A stretch of DNA of 64,000 nucleotides from Hymenobacter sp. BT18 (GTDB lineage Bacteria > Bacteroidota > Bacteroidia > Cytophagales > Hymenobacteraceae). Numbering within the stretch: position 1 is the first letter of the stretch; each line of letters begins with the position of its first letter. The stretch spans positions 1,922,001 through 1,986,000 of the forward strand of contig NZ_CP050954.1 in the NCBI RefSeq assembly GCF_012273015.1, given 5' to 3'. The notes below the pieces were generated by a model. It was not told the origin of the DNA. It searched no databases and saw only the letters and a list, made by a program, of their open reading frames with translations. Of this stretch, positions 17,042 through 26,347 are shown piece by piece. The position numbers and the translations under genes were made by a program.

Positions 17042-18304
17042 TTAGAGGGCAAAAGCCGCCTTGATCTGATCTACGTAGTCGAGCTTTTCCCAGGTGAAGG
17101 TTTCCACCGTGCGGGTGCTGCCATCGGCGCCTTGTACCTGCTTGGTACCGGGCTGGCGGCCCATGTGCCCATAGGCTGCCGACTCCGCGAAAATCGGGTT
17201 TTGCAGGCCGAGGCGCTGCACAATGGCGTAAGGGCGCAGGTCGAACAGCTGCTGTACTTTGTCGGCAATCTGCCCGTCGGTGAGCTTCTGCCCATCGGCG
17301 CCCGTGGCATGGGTAGTGCCGTAGGTGGTCACAAATACGCCTACTGGCTTAGCTACGCCAATGGCGTAGGCTACCTGCACCAGCACCTGATCGGCTACAC
17401 CGGCCGCTACCAGGTTTTTGGCAATGTGCCGGGCTGCATACGCGGCAGATCGGTCAACTTTCGAGGAATCTTTGCCTGAGAAGGCTCCGCCCCCGTGGGC
17501 GCCTTTGCCGCCGTACGTATCGACAATAATTTTCCGACCGGTGAGGCCAGAGTCGCCGTGAGGACCACCGATGACGAACTTGCCGGTGGGGTTGATGTGG
17601 TGCTGAATATCGGCCGTGAACAGCTGCTGCACGGCCGGGCTCAGCTGGGCTTTCACCCGCGGAATCAGAATATTAATGATGTCCTCCTTGATGCGGGCCA
17701 GCATGGCCTCCTCGCTGGCATCGAAATCATCGTGCTGAGTGCTCACCACAATGGTTTCAATGGCTTCCGGCGTGTTGTCGTCGGCGTAGCGGATGGTCAC
17801 TTGGCTTTTGGCATCAGGGCGTAGGTACGTCATTTCCTGGCCAGCCTTGCGAATGGCCGACAGCTCGCGCAGCAAACGGTGCGAGAGGTCCAGGGCCAGG
17901 GGCATGTAGTTTTCGGTTTCCTTGGTAGCGTACCCGAACATCATGCCCTGGTCGCCGGCGCCCTGCTCTTCCGCCACGGCACGCTCCACGCCCTGGTTGA
18001 TGTCGGCCGACTGCTCGTGCAGGCGGTTCATCACCTCGCACGTGTCGGCGTTGAACAGGTACTCGGGCTTGTTGTAGCCAATCCGGCGAATCACCTCCCG
18101 TATAATGGGCTCGGCATCTACGTGGGCCGTGGATTTGATTTCGCCGGCTACCAGGGCGAAATCGGTGGTTACCAGCGTTTCGCAGGCCACTTTGGCCGTG
18201 GGGTCCTGACGCAAATATTCATCGAGGATGGCGTCGGAAATCTGGTCGGCTACTTTATCAGGGTGACCTTCCGAAACAGATTCGGAGGTGAACAGGTACG
18301 GCAT
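17042..18304 (-). CDS. metK: S-adenosylmethionine synthetase
   Basis: 420-residue cytosolic enzyme making SAM from methionine and ATP. Visible signatures: '[22 protein letters not shown]' at the N-terminus (the ATP-contacting His14 and Asp16/Lys17), '[12 protein letters not shown]', '[26 protein letters not shown]' and '[19 protein letters not shown]'. The ATG at 18304 is the proper start; the open frame upstream encodes only low-complexity residues. A -7 box lies 70 bases upstream. I saw no riboswitch in its leader, unlike metY. Confidence 0.96.
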   Translation of the reverse strand: MPYLFTSESVSEGHPDKVADQISDAILDEYLRQDPTAKVACETLVTTDFALVAGEIKSTAHVDAEPIIREVIRRIGYNKPEYLFNADTCEVMNRLHEQSADINQGVERAVAEEQGAGDQGMMFGYATKETENYMPLALDLSHRLLRELSAIRKAGQEMTYLRPDAKSQVTIRYADDNTPEAIETIVVSTQHDDFDASEEAMLARIKEDIINILIPRVKAQLSPAVQQLFTADIQHHINPTGKFVIGGPHGDSGLTGRKIIVDTYGGKGAHGGGAFSGKDSSKVDRSAAYAARHIAKNLVAAGVADQVLVQVAYAIGVAKPVGVFVTTYGTTHATGADGQKLTDGQIADKVQQLFDLRPYAIVQRLGLQNPIFAESAAYGHMGRQPGTKQVQGADGSTRTVETFTWEKLDYVDQIKAAFAL

Positions 18305-18373
18305 CAGCTTGTAAGGTAGAAGTACGCGAGGGGCCGGCAGCCCCACCCTGCCTCTTGAGAATCGGGCAGGCCG

Positions 18374-18381
18374 CAAAGCTA
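18374..18381 (-). promoter_or_regulatory. -7 box of metK (TAGCTTTG)
   Basis: Exact TAnnTTTG on the reverse strand, 69 bases before the metK ATG. Confidence 0.5.
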
Positions 18382-18515
18382 CAAGTTTTCTACATGGAGA
18401 CGAGGGCCGCCCGCGAATTCCGCACGGCGCCCGCGCAATTTAGGCCAAAGCGCAAGCGGTGCGCGAAAAGTGGGTCCGAACTTGTCAGCGGCAACGGTAC
18501 GGGCGGCCGGAAGCG

Positions 18516-19421
18516 CTAAGCCGGTACGGCACCAAAACGGGTGGACAGTTCTTGGCAAACGCGGGGCGGCACGCGCAGGTACTCCAGCACGTCGGTGGTT
18601 TTTTCCGATGCCTTGCCTTTGTTATCGGTTTCGATGGCTACGTTTTCCAGCGACAGAAAGCAGCAGTCGGGGTCGGACGGGGCGCGGAAGAAGTGCAGAC
18701 GCCCAAAATGGGCTGTTCCATCCGGCTCCGTGTGCAGCTGCAAGTGGTTCCAGTCGGCAGCTTCGAGTGCGAGCTTGGTCGCGGCGGCATCGGCAAATGG
18801 CGTGGCGGGCTGAGGCAGCGTAATTTTTTCTGCCCATTCGTCGGCCAGTTCCGAGAAAGGCACCTCGGCCTGACTGCGGGGCATATTCCACGTCAGCAAG
18901 ACTAGAATCAGCAGTTCAGCCAGCCAGACTAGGTAGAGGAAAATGCCGCTGATGGTTACCCCGAAAATGCTCCAAGTGCCTTCATCAGCCAGGCGGGGCA
19001 GCATGCCCAATACCAGGGACGGGTTAAGCAGCGTGCCCAGAAACACGTCGGCTTCGAAGGTGGTATGCGTGAAGGATGCCCGGCTACCCAGGCTTTCGGT
19101 TTCGCCGGCGCCAAAAAGCAGCGTCAGATACACGCACCACTGCAGGTACCACGCCCACAAAGCTATGGCAAAGCTCAGCCAGCCCACCAGCGCCGGATTC
19201 CGCAGCTTACCGGATTTGGTGAGGGTTTTCAGCGCATAGCCCAGCAGCAACCCGAAGCCCAGCGTAACAAATAAGTTGATGTAGATGAAAGGAATGTACC
19301 AGATGGCATACACATACACAAAGGCCAACGGCACCGCCGCTATTGCTCCCAGAATGACCAGTAATAAGACGCCGCTCACGGTGAAGCGGCCGGAAGGTTG
19401 ATAGTAAGCAGGTGCAGACAT
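18516..19421 (-). CDS. Membrane protein with soluble C-terminal domain, unknown function
   Basis: 301 residues. The first 180 hold about five hydrophobic segments (around 15-40, 45-62, 80-100, 130-142 and 152-178). The remaining 120 form a soluble domain beginning 'MPRSQAEVPFSELADEWAEKITLPQ' and containing 'WNHLQLHTEPDGTAHFGRLHFFRAPSDPDCCFLSLENV'. No family recognised. It lies alone between metK and a divergent envelope gene. The soluble part may be cytoplasmic and sense or bind a partner, but nothing in the sequence proves it. Confidence 0.7.
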   Translation of the reverse strand: MSAPAYYQPSGRFTVSGVLLLVILGAIAAVPLAFVYVYAIWYIPFIYINLFVTLGFGLLLGYALKTLTKSGKLRNPALVGWLSFAIALWAWYLQWCVYLTLLFGAGETESLGSRASFTHTTFEADVFLGTLLNPSLVLGMLPRLADEGTWSIFGVTISGIFLYLVWLAELLILVLLTWNMPRSQAEVPFSELADEWAEKITLPQPATPFADAAATKLALEAADWNHLQLHTEPDGTAHFGRLHFFRAPSDPDCCFLSLENVAIETDNKGKASEKTTDVLEYLRVPPRVCQELSTRFGAVPA

Positions 19422-19547
19422 AAAATGGATAGGTGGTTAAAAACGGTCCAACCTACTTATTTTTTTAACCCTTCCCCTATTTAATTAGCTTTTGGCTGCT
19501 TTAATTTTTTCTTGATTTACCTGCTCCTCGGGCCGCGCAAGCATTGC

Positions 19548-19579
19548 TTTGTGTTGGCCCGTAGACGACTCTATCTTTA
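19548..19579 (+). promoter_or_regulatory. Promoter (TTTG ... TATCTTTA)
   Basis: -33 element TTTG at 19548-19551, 20-base spacer and -7 box TATCTTTA (one mismatch) at 19572-19579, 36 bases before the ATG at 19616. Confidence 0.5.
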
Positions 19580-19615
19580 AGACGTTTTATCTGCTTTCTA
19601 CCTACTCTGGCTTTC

Positions 19616-21055
19616 ATGATCCCAGTTTACTTTCTCCGCTTAGGCTTTTTTCTGCTTTTACTACTGCTAGGGGCACTCAGCCAGAGCGTGCAGGCACAGC
19701 GCTTTGAACCCGGTTATGTGCTGTCCCGGACTGGCGACACCTTGCGCGTGGAGCTGGAAAACCGCTTCTGGAAGGCCGGACCCGACCGGCTGCGCTACCG
19801 CACCACGGCCACAGCCCCCATCCTCGACGTACCAACCCGTCGGCTGCGGGGGTTCGGACTCCTGAGTGGGCGGCAGTGGCGGGTGCTGCCGCTGCAGTAC
19901 GACGCGGCCGCCGAAGGGCGGGAGGCCAATGTAATGCCCGGCAACGCCATGACGCGGCTCCAAACCGACACGCTGGTGACGGAGGTGCTGGTGCTGGGTC
20001 CCGTCACCTTGCTATCGGCTTTCGAGGATACCACCCCGCACTATTTTGTGCTGAAAGCCAATGCTCAGCCCCTGGAGCTGGTAAGCCGGGTAATTTCCCG
20101 CACCGCCGCCAATGGCAGCCAGACGCTCGTCACCATCAACAACTACCGGGAGCAGCTGCGCCTGTTTCTGCAGCCGGACTGCCCGGCCGTAGCGTCGGGT
20201 TGGGGCTCCCTGGCTTACACGCCCGCAGCCCTCACCCGCCTGCTCTCCACCTACAACCAAGCCTGCCTGGGCGCACCGGTTGTCCGGCCTGCAAAGTCGG
20301 CGCGGCGGCCAGCCGTGCGCCTAGATGGAGGTGTGGTACTGGGGGGCGGCCCAGGCACGGGCTCCTTTGCCAATGCCCAGTCCACGGGCCTTGTGGGCCT
20401 CGTCACCGGGGACTTCCAGCAGGCTACGCTGGAGCAAGCTCATTTAGCGGCCGTAAAGCGGCGGCAACTGACTCCTGCCGCTGGCCTGTACCTGGATGTG
20501 CTGATGCCAGGCCGCACCCTGGCGGTGCACGGCGAAGCCCAACTGGCGCTCGGCAACTCTTCCAGCCACACGGTAAACACAGGATTTGCCTCCTTCCCTA
20601 CCAAGACCTACGCCTTCAAGCAAGGCACGCAGCTTAGTTTGCTGGCGGGACTGCGGGTATTTGGAGCAGCGGGCAAAGGCAGCCTGCTGGCGGGCGGCGG
20701 CGTGCTCCTCACGCGCACCGGTTTCCAGGATGCCGCCGTCACCTACCCCCAGGGCATTCAGCGCACGTACAAAGGCACGGGGTTGCCCGACCGCCGGGAT
20801 TTTACGATGCCGGCCGGGCTAGATGGATTTTACCTGGAGGCCGGCTACCGGCGCGGACGCCTGCAGGGCAGCCTGGCGTGGCGGCGGCAAACGAGTACCA
20901 CCTCCGTTACCGATGTATCTACCATCAGTTCCGTGATTTTCAATAAAAACACCAACCAGGTAATCAGCAGCAGCAACTACGCCTACGTGTACCGGCTTAG
21001 CCAGCTGCAGCTCACGGTAGGCTACCGCCTCAGCCCCGACACCGACCAGGAATAG
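19616..21055 (+). CDS. Secreted/outer-membrane protein of unknown function
   Basis: 479 residues with a clear Sec signal peptide (hydrophobic core to 'SQSVQAQ', cleavage near residue 28). The first half ('GYVLSRTGDTLRVELENRFWKAGPDRLRYRT') resembles the small N-terminal module common in Bacteroidota proteins that read 'GYYIxxxGDTLxGxI'. The second half (from about 225) has the alternating strand pattern of an outer-membrane beta-barrel, ending 'YRLSQLQLTVGYRLSP'. Function unknown; likely surface or outer-membrane. Converges on the S9 peptidase gene with an 11-base gap. Confidence 0.75.
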   Translation: MIPVYFLRLGFFLLLLLLGALSQSVQAQRFEPGYVLSRTGDTLRVELENRFWKAGPDRLRYRTTATAPILDVPTRRLRGFGLLSGRQWRVLPLQYDAAAEGREANVMPGNAMTRLQTDTLVTEVLVLGPVTLLSAFEDTTPHYFVLKANAQPLELVSRVISRTAANGSQTLVTINNYREQLRLFLQPDCPAVASGWGSLAYTPAALTRLLSTYNQACLGAPVVRPAKSARRPAVRLDGGVVLGGGPGTGSFANAQSTGLVGLVTGDFQQATLEQAHLAAVKRRQLTPAAGLYLDVLMPGRTLAVHGEAQLALGNSSSHTVNTGFASFPTKTYAFKQGTQLSLLAGLRVFGAAGKGSLLAGGGVLLTRTGFQDAAVTYPQGIQRTYKGTGLPDRRDFTMPAGLDGFYLEAGYRRGRLQGSLAWRRQTSTTSVTDVSTISSVIFNKNTNQVISSSNYAYVYRLSQLQLTVGYRLSPDTDQE

Positions 21056-21066
21056 GGCTAGGATAA

Positions 21067-23499
21067 CTAACGACTGACGGGAACAGCCGGCTTCAGGTTG
21101 GTATCAAACAGCTTAAGGATGCGCTTGTACTCGTCGGTCCAGGAACTGGGCTCCACAAAGCCGTGGTCTTCCACAGGGTATACGGCCAACTCCCAGTTTT
21201 CCTTTTTCAGCTCAATGAGCCGCTGCGACAGGCGCACGATGTCCTGGAAGTGCACGTTGGTATCGACCATGCCGTGGCACATGAGCAGGGCGCCTTTCAG
21301 CCCCTCGGCGTAGTTGATGGGCGAAGAGCGGGCGTAGGCCAGGGAGTCGTTGTAAGGCTCGTTGAGGATGTTGTCGGTGTAGCCGTGGTTGTAGTGGGCC
21401 CAGTCGGTGACGGAGCGGAGCGCGGCCCCGGCCTTGAACACGTCGGGCTGGGTGAACATGGCCATGAGGGTGATAAAGCCGCCGTAGGAGCCGCCGTAGA
21501 TGCCGATGCGCTGGGGGCTCACGCCATATTTCTCCACCAGCAGCTTGGCCCCATCGACCTGGTCGTTGAGGTCCTTGCCGCCCATGTAGCGGTAGATGCC
21601 CGTGCGCACGTCGCGGCCGTAGCCGCTGGAGCCGCGGTAGTCAATGTCCAGCACGGTATAGCCCTGATCCACCAGCAGGTTATGAAACATATACTCGCGG
21701 AAGTACTGGCTCCACCACTTGTGCGCGTTCTGGAGGTAGCCGGCCCCGTGCACAAAAATGACGGCCGGCCCTTGCGCAGTGGCCGTAGCCGGGCGGTAGA
21801 GGCGGGCGTATACGTCGGCCCCGTCGCGGGCTTTGATGGTAATGATTTCCGGGTCGCGCCAGGGGTAGCTTTCAAATTCCGGCGTGGTGCTGTGCGTGAG
21901 CTGGCGCATGGCAGCGCCGGGCTTGTTGGGCATCACAAACAGCTCCCAGGGCTTGTTGGCGTAGCTGTAACGCACCACCAGCGTTTTCTCATCGGGCGAA
22001 AGGGTTACTTCGTTGGCGCCGGGGCGCGTGGTTAGCTGGGTGAGCGGGCCACCCTCCACGGGCATGCGGTAGAAGTGCTGCTCGCCGGGGTGGGTTTTGT
22101 TGGCCGTGAGGTACCAGCTTTTTTTGTCGAGGCTTAGCCGGGCATCCTGTACTTCAAACTTGCCGCTGGTCAGCGCCTTTTTCTGCCCCGTGGTTACGTC
22201 CACGGTGTACAAGTGCGAGTAGCCGGTTTCCTCGCTCTGAAACCAGATACGCCGGCCGTCAGGGAGCCAGCCCACATTGCCGGCCTCATAGCCGATACCT
22301 GGACCGTTTATCCAAGCTTCGTCGCGCTGTCGATCGAGCAGGCTGATTTTCTGCGTGGTGGGGTCGAGGGCTACAATCCAGCGGTCCTTGTTATCGGCGG
22401 AGCGCACTACCAGAAAAGCGCGCTGCCCCGTATTGGACCAGAACGGGCCGTAGGGCACCACCCGGCGAACCTCCATAGCCGGCTTGGCGGCCTTTTTGGT
22501 TTTGGCCGTATCGGTGGGAGCTGAGGCGGAAAGCTGGTACTCTTTGCGGTAGGCGGGCAGTTCGTCGAGACCTTTCAGGTCCTTATAGCCCAGCACAAAC
22601 GTGGTGTCACGGCCGATGTCGTAGATACCCAGCTCGTAGGCCGTTTGCGGAGCTCCTACTTTTGAGCGGGTCGAAATATCCTCCGTAAAGCCGGACAGCG
22701 TCACGAAGTTGGGCACCAAAGCCAGCTTATCGGCGGCCGGCTCCTGTACCAAGGTATAGGTTACGTAGCGACCATCGGGGCTGAGCTGGAGGTTTTCCAC
22801 CGTTTTAGAGCCCAGCCAGATACCCTTGGGGCGCAGCCGGTTCAGGGCCCGTTGGGCCCGCTCCCGCGCCTTTGCATCCTGGTCGCGCTGCCGGATTACC
22901 TGAAACAAGGCCAACTGCTGCGCCCGCAGGAACTTCGCCGACTTATCCATTTCGCCGGGGCCGGGCTTGCTGCCGCGCCGGAAGTCGGTGCGCTGCACGG
23001 TTTCGCCGGTGGCGGGGTCCCAGGTGTAGAGGTTGCCGCCGCGCACGTAGCTCACGGCCTTGTCCTGCAGGGCAAAATCAGCCTCCGTTTCGCGCTCGGC
23101 TGTGTTGGTTACGCGCCGCACTTGCTGGCTTTTCAGGTCCAGTAGGTAAATGTCGCCGTCCTTTTCGTACACCTTGCGCAGGTGGCGCTGGTCGTAGCGG
23201 CCACGATTAGCGGGCAGGCTGCGCTGCTCCGCCAACGACACTTTGCGCGGGGTGCCGCCGCCCGCGTTTACCACGTACAGCGAGTCGCGGCGAGCTTTGG
23301 TGGGGTTCCACTGGAAGTAGATCTGCTTGCCATTCTCGCTCCAGTAAGGAGCCGAGGGCAGGCCGCCCAGCCACTGGGCCGGCTCCCGCATAATTTTATC
23401 TACCGTGAGTGGCCCCAACTGGGGAGCAGTTGGTTGCTGGGCAGCTGCGGGGAGGACGGAAAAGCAAAAAGCTGAAACGGTGAGTATACCTAGGCGCAT
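21067..23499 (-). CDS. S9 family serine peptidase (prolyl oligopeptidase / DPP-IV type)
   Basis: 810-residue exported peptidase. The ATG at 23499 starts a signal peptide (MRLGILTVSAFCFSVLPAAAQ); the longer open frame upstream overlaps the HD gene and is not real. The middle is a beta-propeller of WD40-like strands ('LSPDGRYVTYTLV', 'GWLPDGRRIWFQSEETGYSHLYTVD', 'LSPDEKTLVVRYSY'). The alpha/beta-hydrolase domain carries the catalytic triad Ser671 ('GGSYGG'), Asp746 ('GMVDTNVHFQD') and His779 ('VEDHGF'). It probably trims peptides in the periplasm; specificity for X-Pro is inferred from family only. Confidence 0.92.
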   Translation of the reverse strand: MRLGILTVSAFCFSVLPAAAQQPTAPQLGPLTVDKIMREPAQWLGGLPSAPYWSENGKQIYFQWNPTKARRDSLYVVNAGGGTPRKVSLAEQRSLPANRGRYDQRHLRKVYEKDGDIYLLDLKSQQVRRVTNTAERETEADFALQDKAVSYVRGGNLYTWDPATGETVQRTDFRRGSKPGPGEMDKSAKFLRAQQLALFQVIRQRDQDAKARERAQRALNRLRPKGIWLGSKTVENLQLSPDGRYVTYTLVQEPAADKLALVPNFVTLSGFTEDISTRSKVGAPQTAYELGIYDIGRDTTFVLGYKDLKGLDELPAYRKEYQLSASAPTDTAKTKKAAKPAMEVRRVVPYGPFWSNTGQRAFLVVRSADNKDRWIVALDPTTQKISLLDRQRDEAWINGPGIGYEAGNVGWLPDGRRIWFQSEETGYSHLYTVDVTTGQKKALTSGKFEVQDARLSLDKKSWYLTANKTHPGEQHFYRMPVEGGPLTQLTTRPGANEVTLSPDEKTLVVRYSYANKPWELFVMPNKPGAAMRQLTHSTTPEFESYPWRDPEIITIKARDGADVYARLYRPATATAQGPAVIFVHGAGYLQNAHKWWSQYFREYMFHNLLVDQGYTVLDIDYRGSSGYGRDVRTGIYRYMGGKDLNDQVDGAKLLVEKYGVSPQRIGIYGGSYGGFITLMAMFTQPDVFKAGAALRSVTDWAHYNHGYTDNILNEPYNDSLAYARSSPINYAEGLKGALLMCHGMVDTNVHFQDIVRLSQRLIELKKENWELAVYPVEDHGFVEPSSWTDEYKRILKLFDTNLKPAVPVSR

Positions 23500-23593
23500 A
23501 GTGGGCGGGGAAGGACGAAACCACCCGCAACTTACGCAGCCGAAAGCAAGGCGCATAGCTCCTTGCAGCGGTTCTACTCCGGCCCGAAAAAAC

Positions 23594-24241
23594 TTAGAGC
23601 CCGCCCTGCTCCCAGGCCAGCAACTCGGCCCGTAAGTTGCGCCGGGCGGGCTCTTCCAGCCGCTCCCGAAACGCTGCCGTGCGGTAAAGCGGGGCCGAAG
23701 CCAACAGCTTTTCCAGCACCTTGCTGCGGCCACTCCGGTACATAAAATCGGGTACCAGGCGGTATTCCTGGCGTATTTGCCGGGCATAGTGCCAGTACTC
23801 GGCTTCGGGCCGGCCCAGTACCTGCAGATCGGCATCCAAGAAGAAATGCAGGTCGGTATCCGCGGCGGGCTGGGGCAGGGTGTGGTCTTTGGTGCGCTCA
23901 ATCAGGTAAGCCACCCGCTCCTGCCGAAGGGCGGGCCAGGTGCTGTGTCGCAAAAATTCCCGGGCCAGCACGGCACTACGCGCCTCATTGTCCTGCCGCA
24001 TAGAGGAATACACGGCATCATGAAACCAGGCGGCCAGCCGCACTACGTCGGCGTCGTGCAGGCGGGCAGCGTGTTGGTCAATAGTCTGCAGCAGGTCCTG
24101 AATGTGAACCAGAGAGTGGTAGTGCCGTTCGGGTGCGGTGTAGCACTTGGTGAGCTTCGCCAGCGTAGCCTGACGAAGGGACGCATCCGGCACGATGGCG
24201 CCCGTCAGGCGGTGCCACTGGGCTTCGAGGGTTATGGCCAT
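23594..24241 (-). CDS. HD-domain metal-dependent phosphohydrolase-like protein
   Basis: 215 residues of the 'predicted metal-dependent HD phosphohydrolase' group. It has 'RHYHSLVHIQDLL' (His cluster 40-46), 'LAAWFHDAVYSS' with the HD pair H74/D75, 'LIERTKDH' and 'FLDADLQVLG' with the distal acidic ligands. Substrate unknown; such proteins are often linked to nucleotide hydrolysis. The start is the ATG at 24241, since the open frame above it runs through the neighbouring GNAT gene. The next gene upstream (GNAT) is 52 bases away on the same strand, probably the same transcript. Confidence 0.82.
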   Translation of the reverse strand: MAITLEAQWHRLTGAIVPDASLRQATLAKLTKCYTAPERHYHSLVHIQDLLQTIDQHAARLHDADVVRLAAWFHDAVYSSMRQDNEARSAVLAREFLRHSTWPALRQERVAYLIERTKDHTLPQPAADTDLHFFLDADLQVLGRPEAEYWHYARQIRQEYRLVPDFMYRSGRSKVLEKLLASAPLYRTAAFRERLEEPARRNLRAELLAWEQGGL

Positions 24242-24293
24242 GAGTGCGCGGGGCGATAGTGCAGGTTGGGTGAGCAACGACGGAAGCGCCCGG

Positions 24294-24755
24294 TTAGTTG
24301 GCCGTGGGGGCACCGTAGGGGTTCTGCCGCTTGATTTCGAGGTACCGCTCGGGGCTGGCCAGGGGCTGAAACCCAAACTGGTGGTACAGGCCGTGGGCAT
24401 CGAGCGTGGCCAGCATGGAGCGGCGCACTCCCTGAATTTCGGGCGCCGCCCACACCACTTCCATTAGCCACTTAGACAAGCCCTGTCCCCGGAACTCGGG
24501 CAGCACGAATACGTCGCAGAGCCAGGCAAACGTAGCATGGTCGGTAATCAGGCGGGCAAAGCCAGCCTGGCGACCATCGGGGGCAAACAGGCCAAAGTTG
24601 AGCGAGTGGGCCAGGGCTCTTTCCAGAGTTTCCCGCGGCATCTGCTGCGCCCAGTAAGAGTCTTCGGCCAGGTAGCGGTGAATGGCGTCGACGTCAAGCC
24701 GCGCGAGGTCGGTGCTGATGGTGAAGCCGTTGCTGGGGTGCTGGTAGGTTGGCAT
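24294..24755 (-). CDS. GNAT family N-acetyltransferase
   Basis: 153-residue acetyl-CoA-dependent acyltransferase. The acetyl-CoA loop is 'VFVLPEFRGQGLSKWLME' (V-x-x-x-x-R-G-x-G-x variant) preceded by 'ARLITDHATFAWLCD', and the C-terminal motif is 'ATLDAHGLYHQFGFQPL'. It resembles small GNATs annotated as aminoglycoside- or peptide-acetyltransferase-like; the substrate cannot be predicted. The ATG at 24755 is used because the frame above is only seven codons. A perfect -7 box follows upstream at 24781-24788. Confidence 0.88.
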   Translation of the reverse strand: MPTYQHPSNGFTISTDLARLDVDAIHRYLAEDSYWAQQMPRETLERALAHSLNFGLFAPDGRQAGFARLITDHATFAWLCDVFVLPEFRGQGLSKWLMEVVWAAPEIQGVRRSMLATLDAHGLYHQFGFQPLASPERYLEIKRQNPYGAPTAN

Positions 24756-24780
24756 AAGGCGGAAAGCAGACAATGGAAAA

Positions 24781-24788
24781 CAAAGCTA
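24781..24788 (-). promoter_or_regulatory. -7 box of the GNAT gene (TAGCTTTG)
   Basis: Exact TAnnTTTG match on the reverse strand, 25 bases before the GNAT ATG. A 7-base inverted repeat (ACCTACG at 24801-24807, CGTAGGT at 24816-24822) lies in its -33 zone between the divergent genes. Confidence 0.5.
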
Positions 24789-24870
24789 GCAGCCGCTACC
24801 ACCTACGCAATTTTCCGTAGGTTGACTATTCGCCGGGTTTTCGGCTACTCCCACTATTAGTTACCGCTTT

Positions 24871-26265
24871 ATGAAACGTTTGTACACGGCGTTGTTGCTG
24901 TTTTTTTTCGGGCAGAGCATTGCCCAGGCTCAGCCTTCCACCATTCAGGTAGGCGCCACTACCGTGAGCGTCCGCACGGTGGCAACCGGTCTTGATACGC
25001 CCTGGGAAATGCTCTGGGGCCCCGATAACCACCTGTGGCTGACGGAGCGCCCGGGCCATATCAGCCGTATCAATCCCGAAACCGGCCAGCGCACCCTCCT
25101 GCTCACCCTGCCCGACGTGACGGAAAACGGGGAAAGTGGCTTGCTCGGCATGGTGCTTCACCCAGATTTTGCCACCTCGCCCTACGTGTACGTGGTGTAT
25201 AACTACACCGACGGGAATTTGCGCGAGAAGCTCGTGCGCTACACCTACAATGGCACCACGCTCACCGAGCCGCAGGTGCTGCTAGGCAATCTTCCGGCCG
25301 TGAGTACCCACAGCGGCTCCCGCCTGCTCATCCTGCCCGACCACACCCTGCTCATGACCACCGGCGACGCCCAAAATCAACCGGCAGCCCAGAGCCCGGC
25401 CAGCCTGAACGGCAAAATCCTGCGCCTGAACCTGGATGGCACCATCCCCGCCGACAATCCTACCCCCGGCAGCTACGTGTATACTCTGGGCCACCGCAAC
25501 CCCCAAGGGCTGGTCCAAGCGCCATCGGGGCAGGTATACAGCTCGGAACATGGCCCCGACAATGACGACGAAGTAAACCTGATTGAGGCAGGCCGCAACT
25601 ATGGCTGGCCCACCGTGCAGGGCTTCTGCAACCTGGCGGCCGAGGCTACCTTCTGCACCGCCAACAATGTGCACGAGCCCCTGGTGGCCTGGACGCCTAC
25701 CCTAGCGGTAGCCGGCCTCACCTACTACGACCACCCCGCCATTCCCGAATGGCAAAACTCCCTGCTGCTGGTAAGCCTGAAAGCCGGTCAGTTCCTGCAG
25801 CTCCCGCTCAACCCCGCTGGCAATGCCCTGCGCAGCGACCCGGTGGTTTTGTGGAATAAGCCGGTGGGGCGGATGCGCGCCATCTGCGTGTCGCCGCAGG
25901 GCCGGGTGTATCTGAGCACCAGCAACCAGGATGGCCGCACCGCCCCAGCCCCTACCGATGACCGTATTTTCGTGCTGGAAAATCTGGCATATCAGCCCAC
26001 AGCCGCTCGACAGCCCTCTGCACTGCCCTTGACCATCTGGCCAAACCCCGCACAGGATCAGCTCAACCTGGAGTTTCCCCTGCCGCTCGGCCCCGATGCC
26101 CGGCTTTTGGTGCAGGACGCGCTGGGGCGTACGGTGGCCTCAACTCCACTGAAAGCAGGCAGCCGCACGTACCGCATTTCACTGCCGCAGGTAAGAGCCG
26201 GCGTGTATCAGGCGGTGGTAGCAACGCCGGCCCAAACATTTCGGCAGCGGCTGATGATACAGTAG
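24871..26265 (+). CDS. Secreted PQQ-type sugar dehydrogenase with T9SS sorting domain
   Basis: 464 residues: signal peptide (to 'SIAQAQ'), then a six-bladed propeller of the glucose/sorbosone dehydrogenase family (PF07995). Characteristic stretches: 'GLDTPWEMLWGPDNHLWLTERPGHISRI', 'GLLGMVLHPDF', 'HSGSRLLILPD', 'GHRNPQGLVQAPSGQVYSSEHGPDNDDEVNLIEAGRNYGWP'. Soluble members oxidise aldose sugars using PQQ. The last 75 residues ('IWPNPAQDQLNLEF ... AGVYQAVV') are a type A T9SS C-terminal signal, so the enzyme is exported to the cell surface or medium. PQQ would have to be made elsewhere or scavenged; no pqq genes are in the window. Confidence 0.9.
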   Translation: MKRLYTALLLFFFGQSIAQAQPSTIQVGATTVSVRTVATGLDTPWEMLWGPDNHLWLTERPGHISRINPETGQRTLLLTLPDVTENGESGLLGMVLHPDFATSPYVYVVYNYTDGNLREKLVRYTYNGTTLTEPQVLLGNLPAVSTHSGSRLLILPDHTLLMTTGDAQNQPAAQSPASLNGKILRLNLDGTIPADNPTPGSYVYTLGHRNPQGLVQAPSGQVYSSEHGPDNDDEVNLIEAGRNYGWPTVQGFCNLAAEATFCTANNVHEPLVAWTPTLAVAGLTYYDHPAIPEWQNSLLLVSLKAGQFLQLPLNPAGNALRSDPVVLWNKPVGRMRAICVSPQGRVYLSTSNQDGRTAPAPTDDRIFVLENLAYQPTAARQPSALPLTIWPNPAQDQLNLEFPLPLGPDARLLVQDALGRTVASTPLKAGSRTYRISLPQVRAGVYQAVVATPAQTFRQRLMIQ

Positions 26266-26347
26266 AGCTACAAATTGGTGGCGCGTCGTTAGGATAGTAG
26301 GGGCCGCCGCCCGATGTTTGCCGGGACAGAGTCAGCTTGCTGCTTGT

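Noticed and set aside
17013..18480. SAM riboswitch in the metK leader
   Set aside because: No GGCAACC/GGTGCCAATTCC core or matching stems were found upstream of metK.
23500..23901. N-terminal extension of the S9 peptidase
   Set aside because: It overlaps the HD gene in another frame, and a clean signal peptide starts at 23499.
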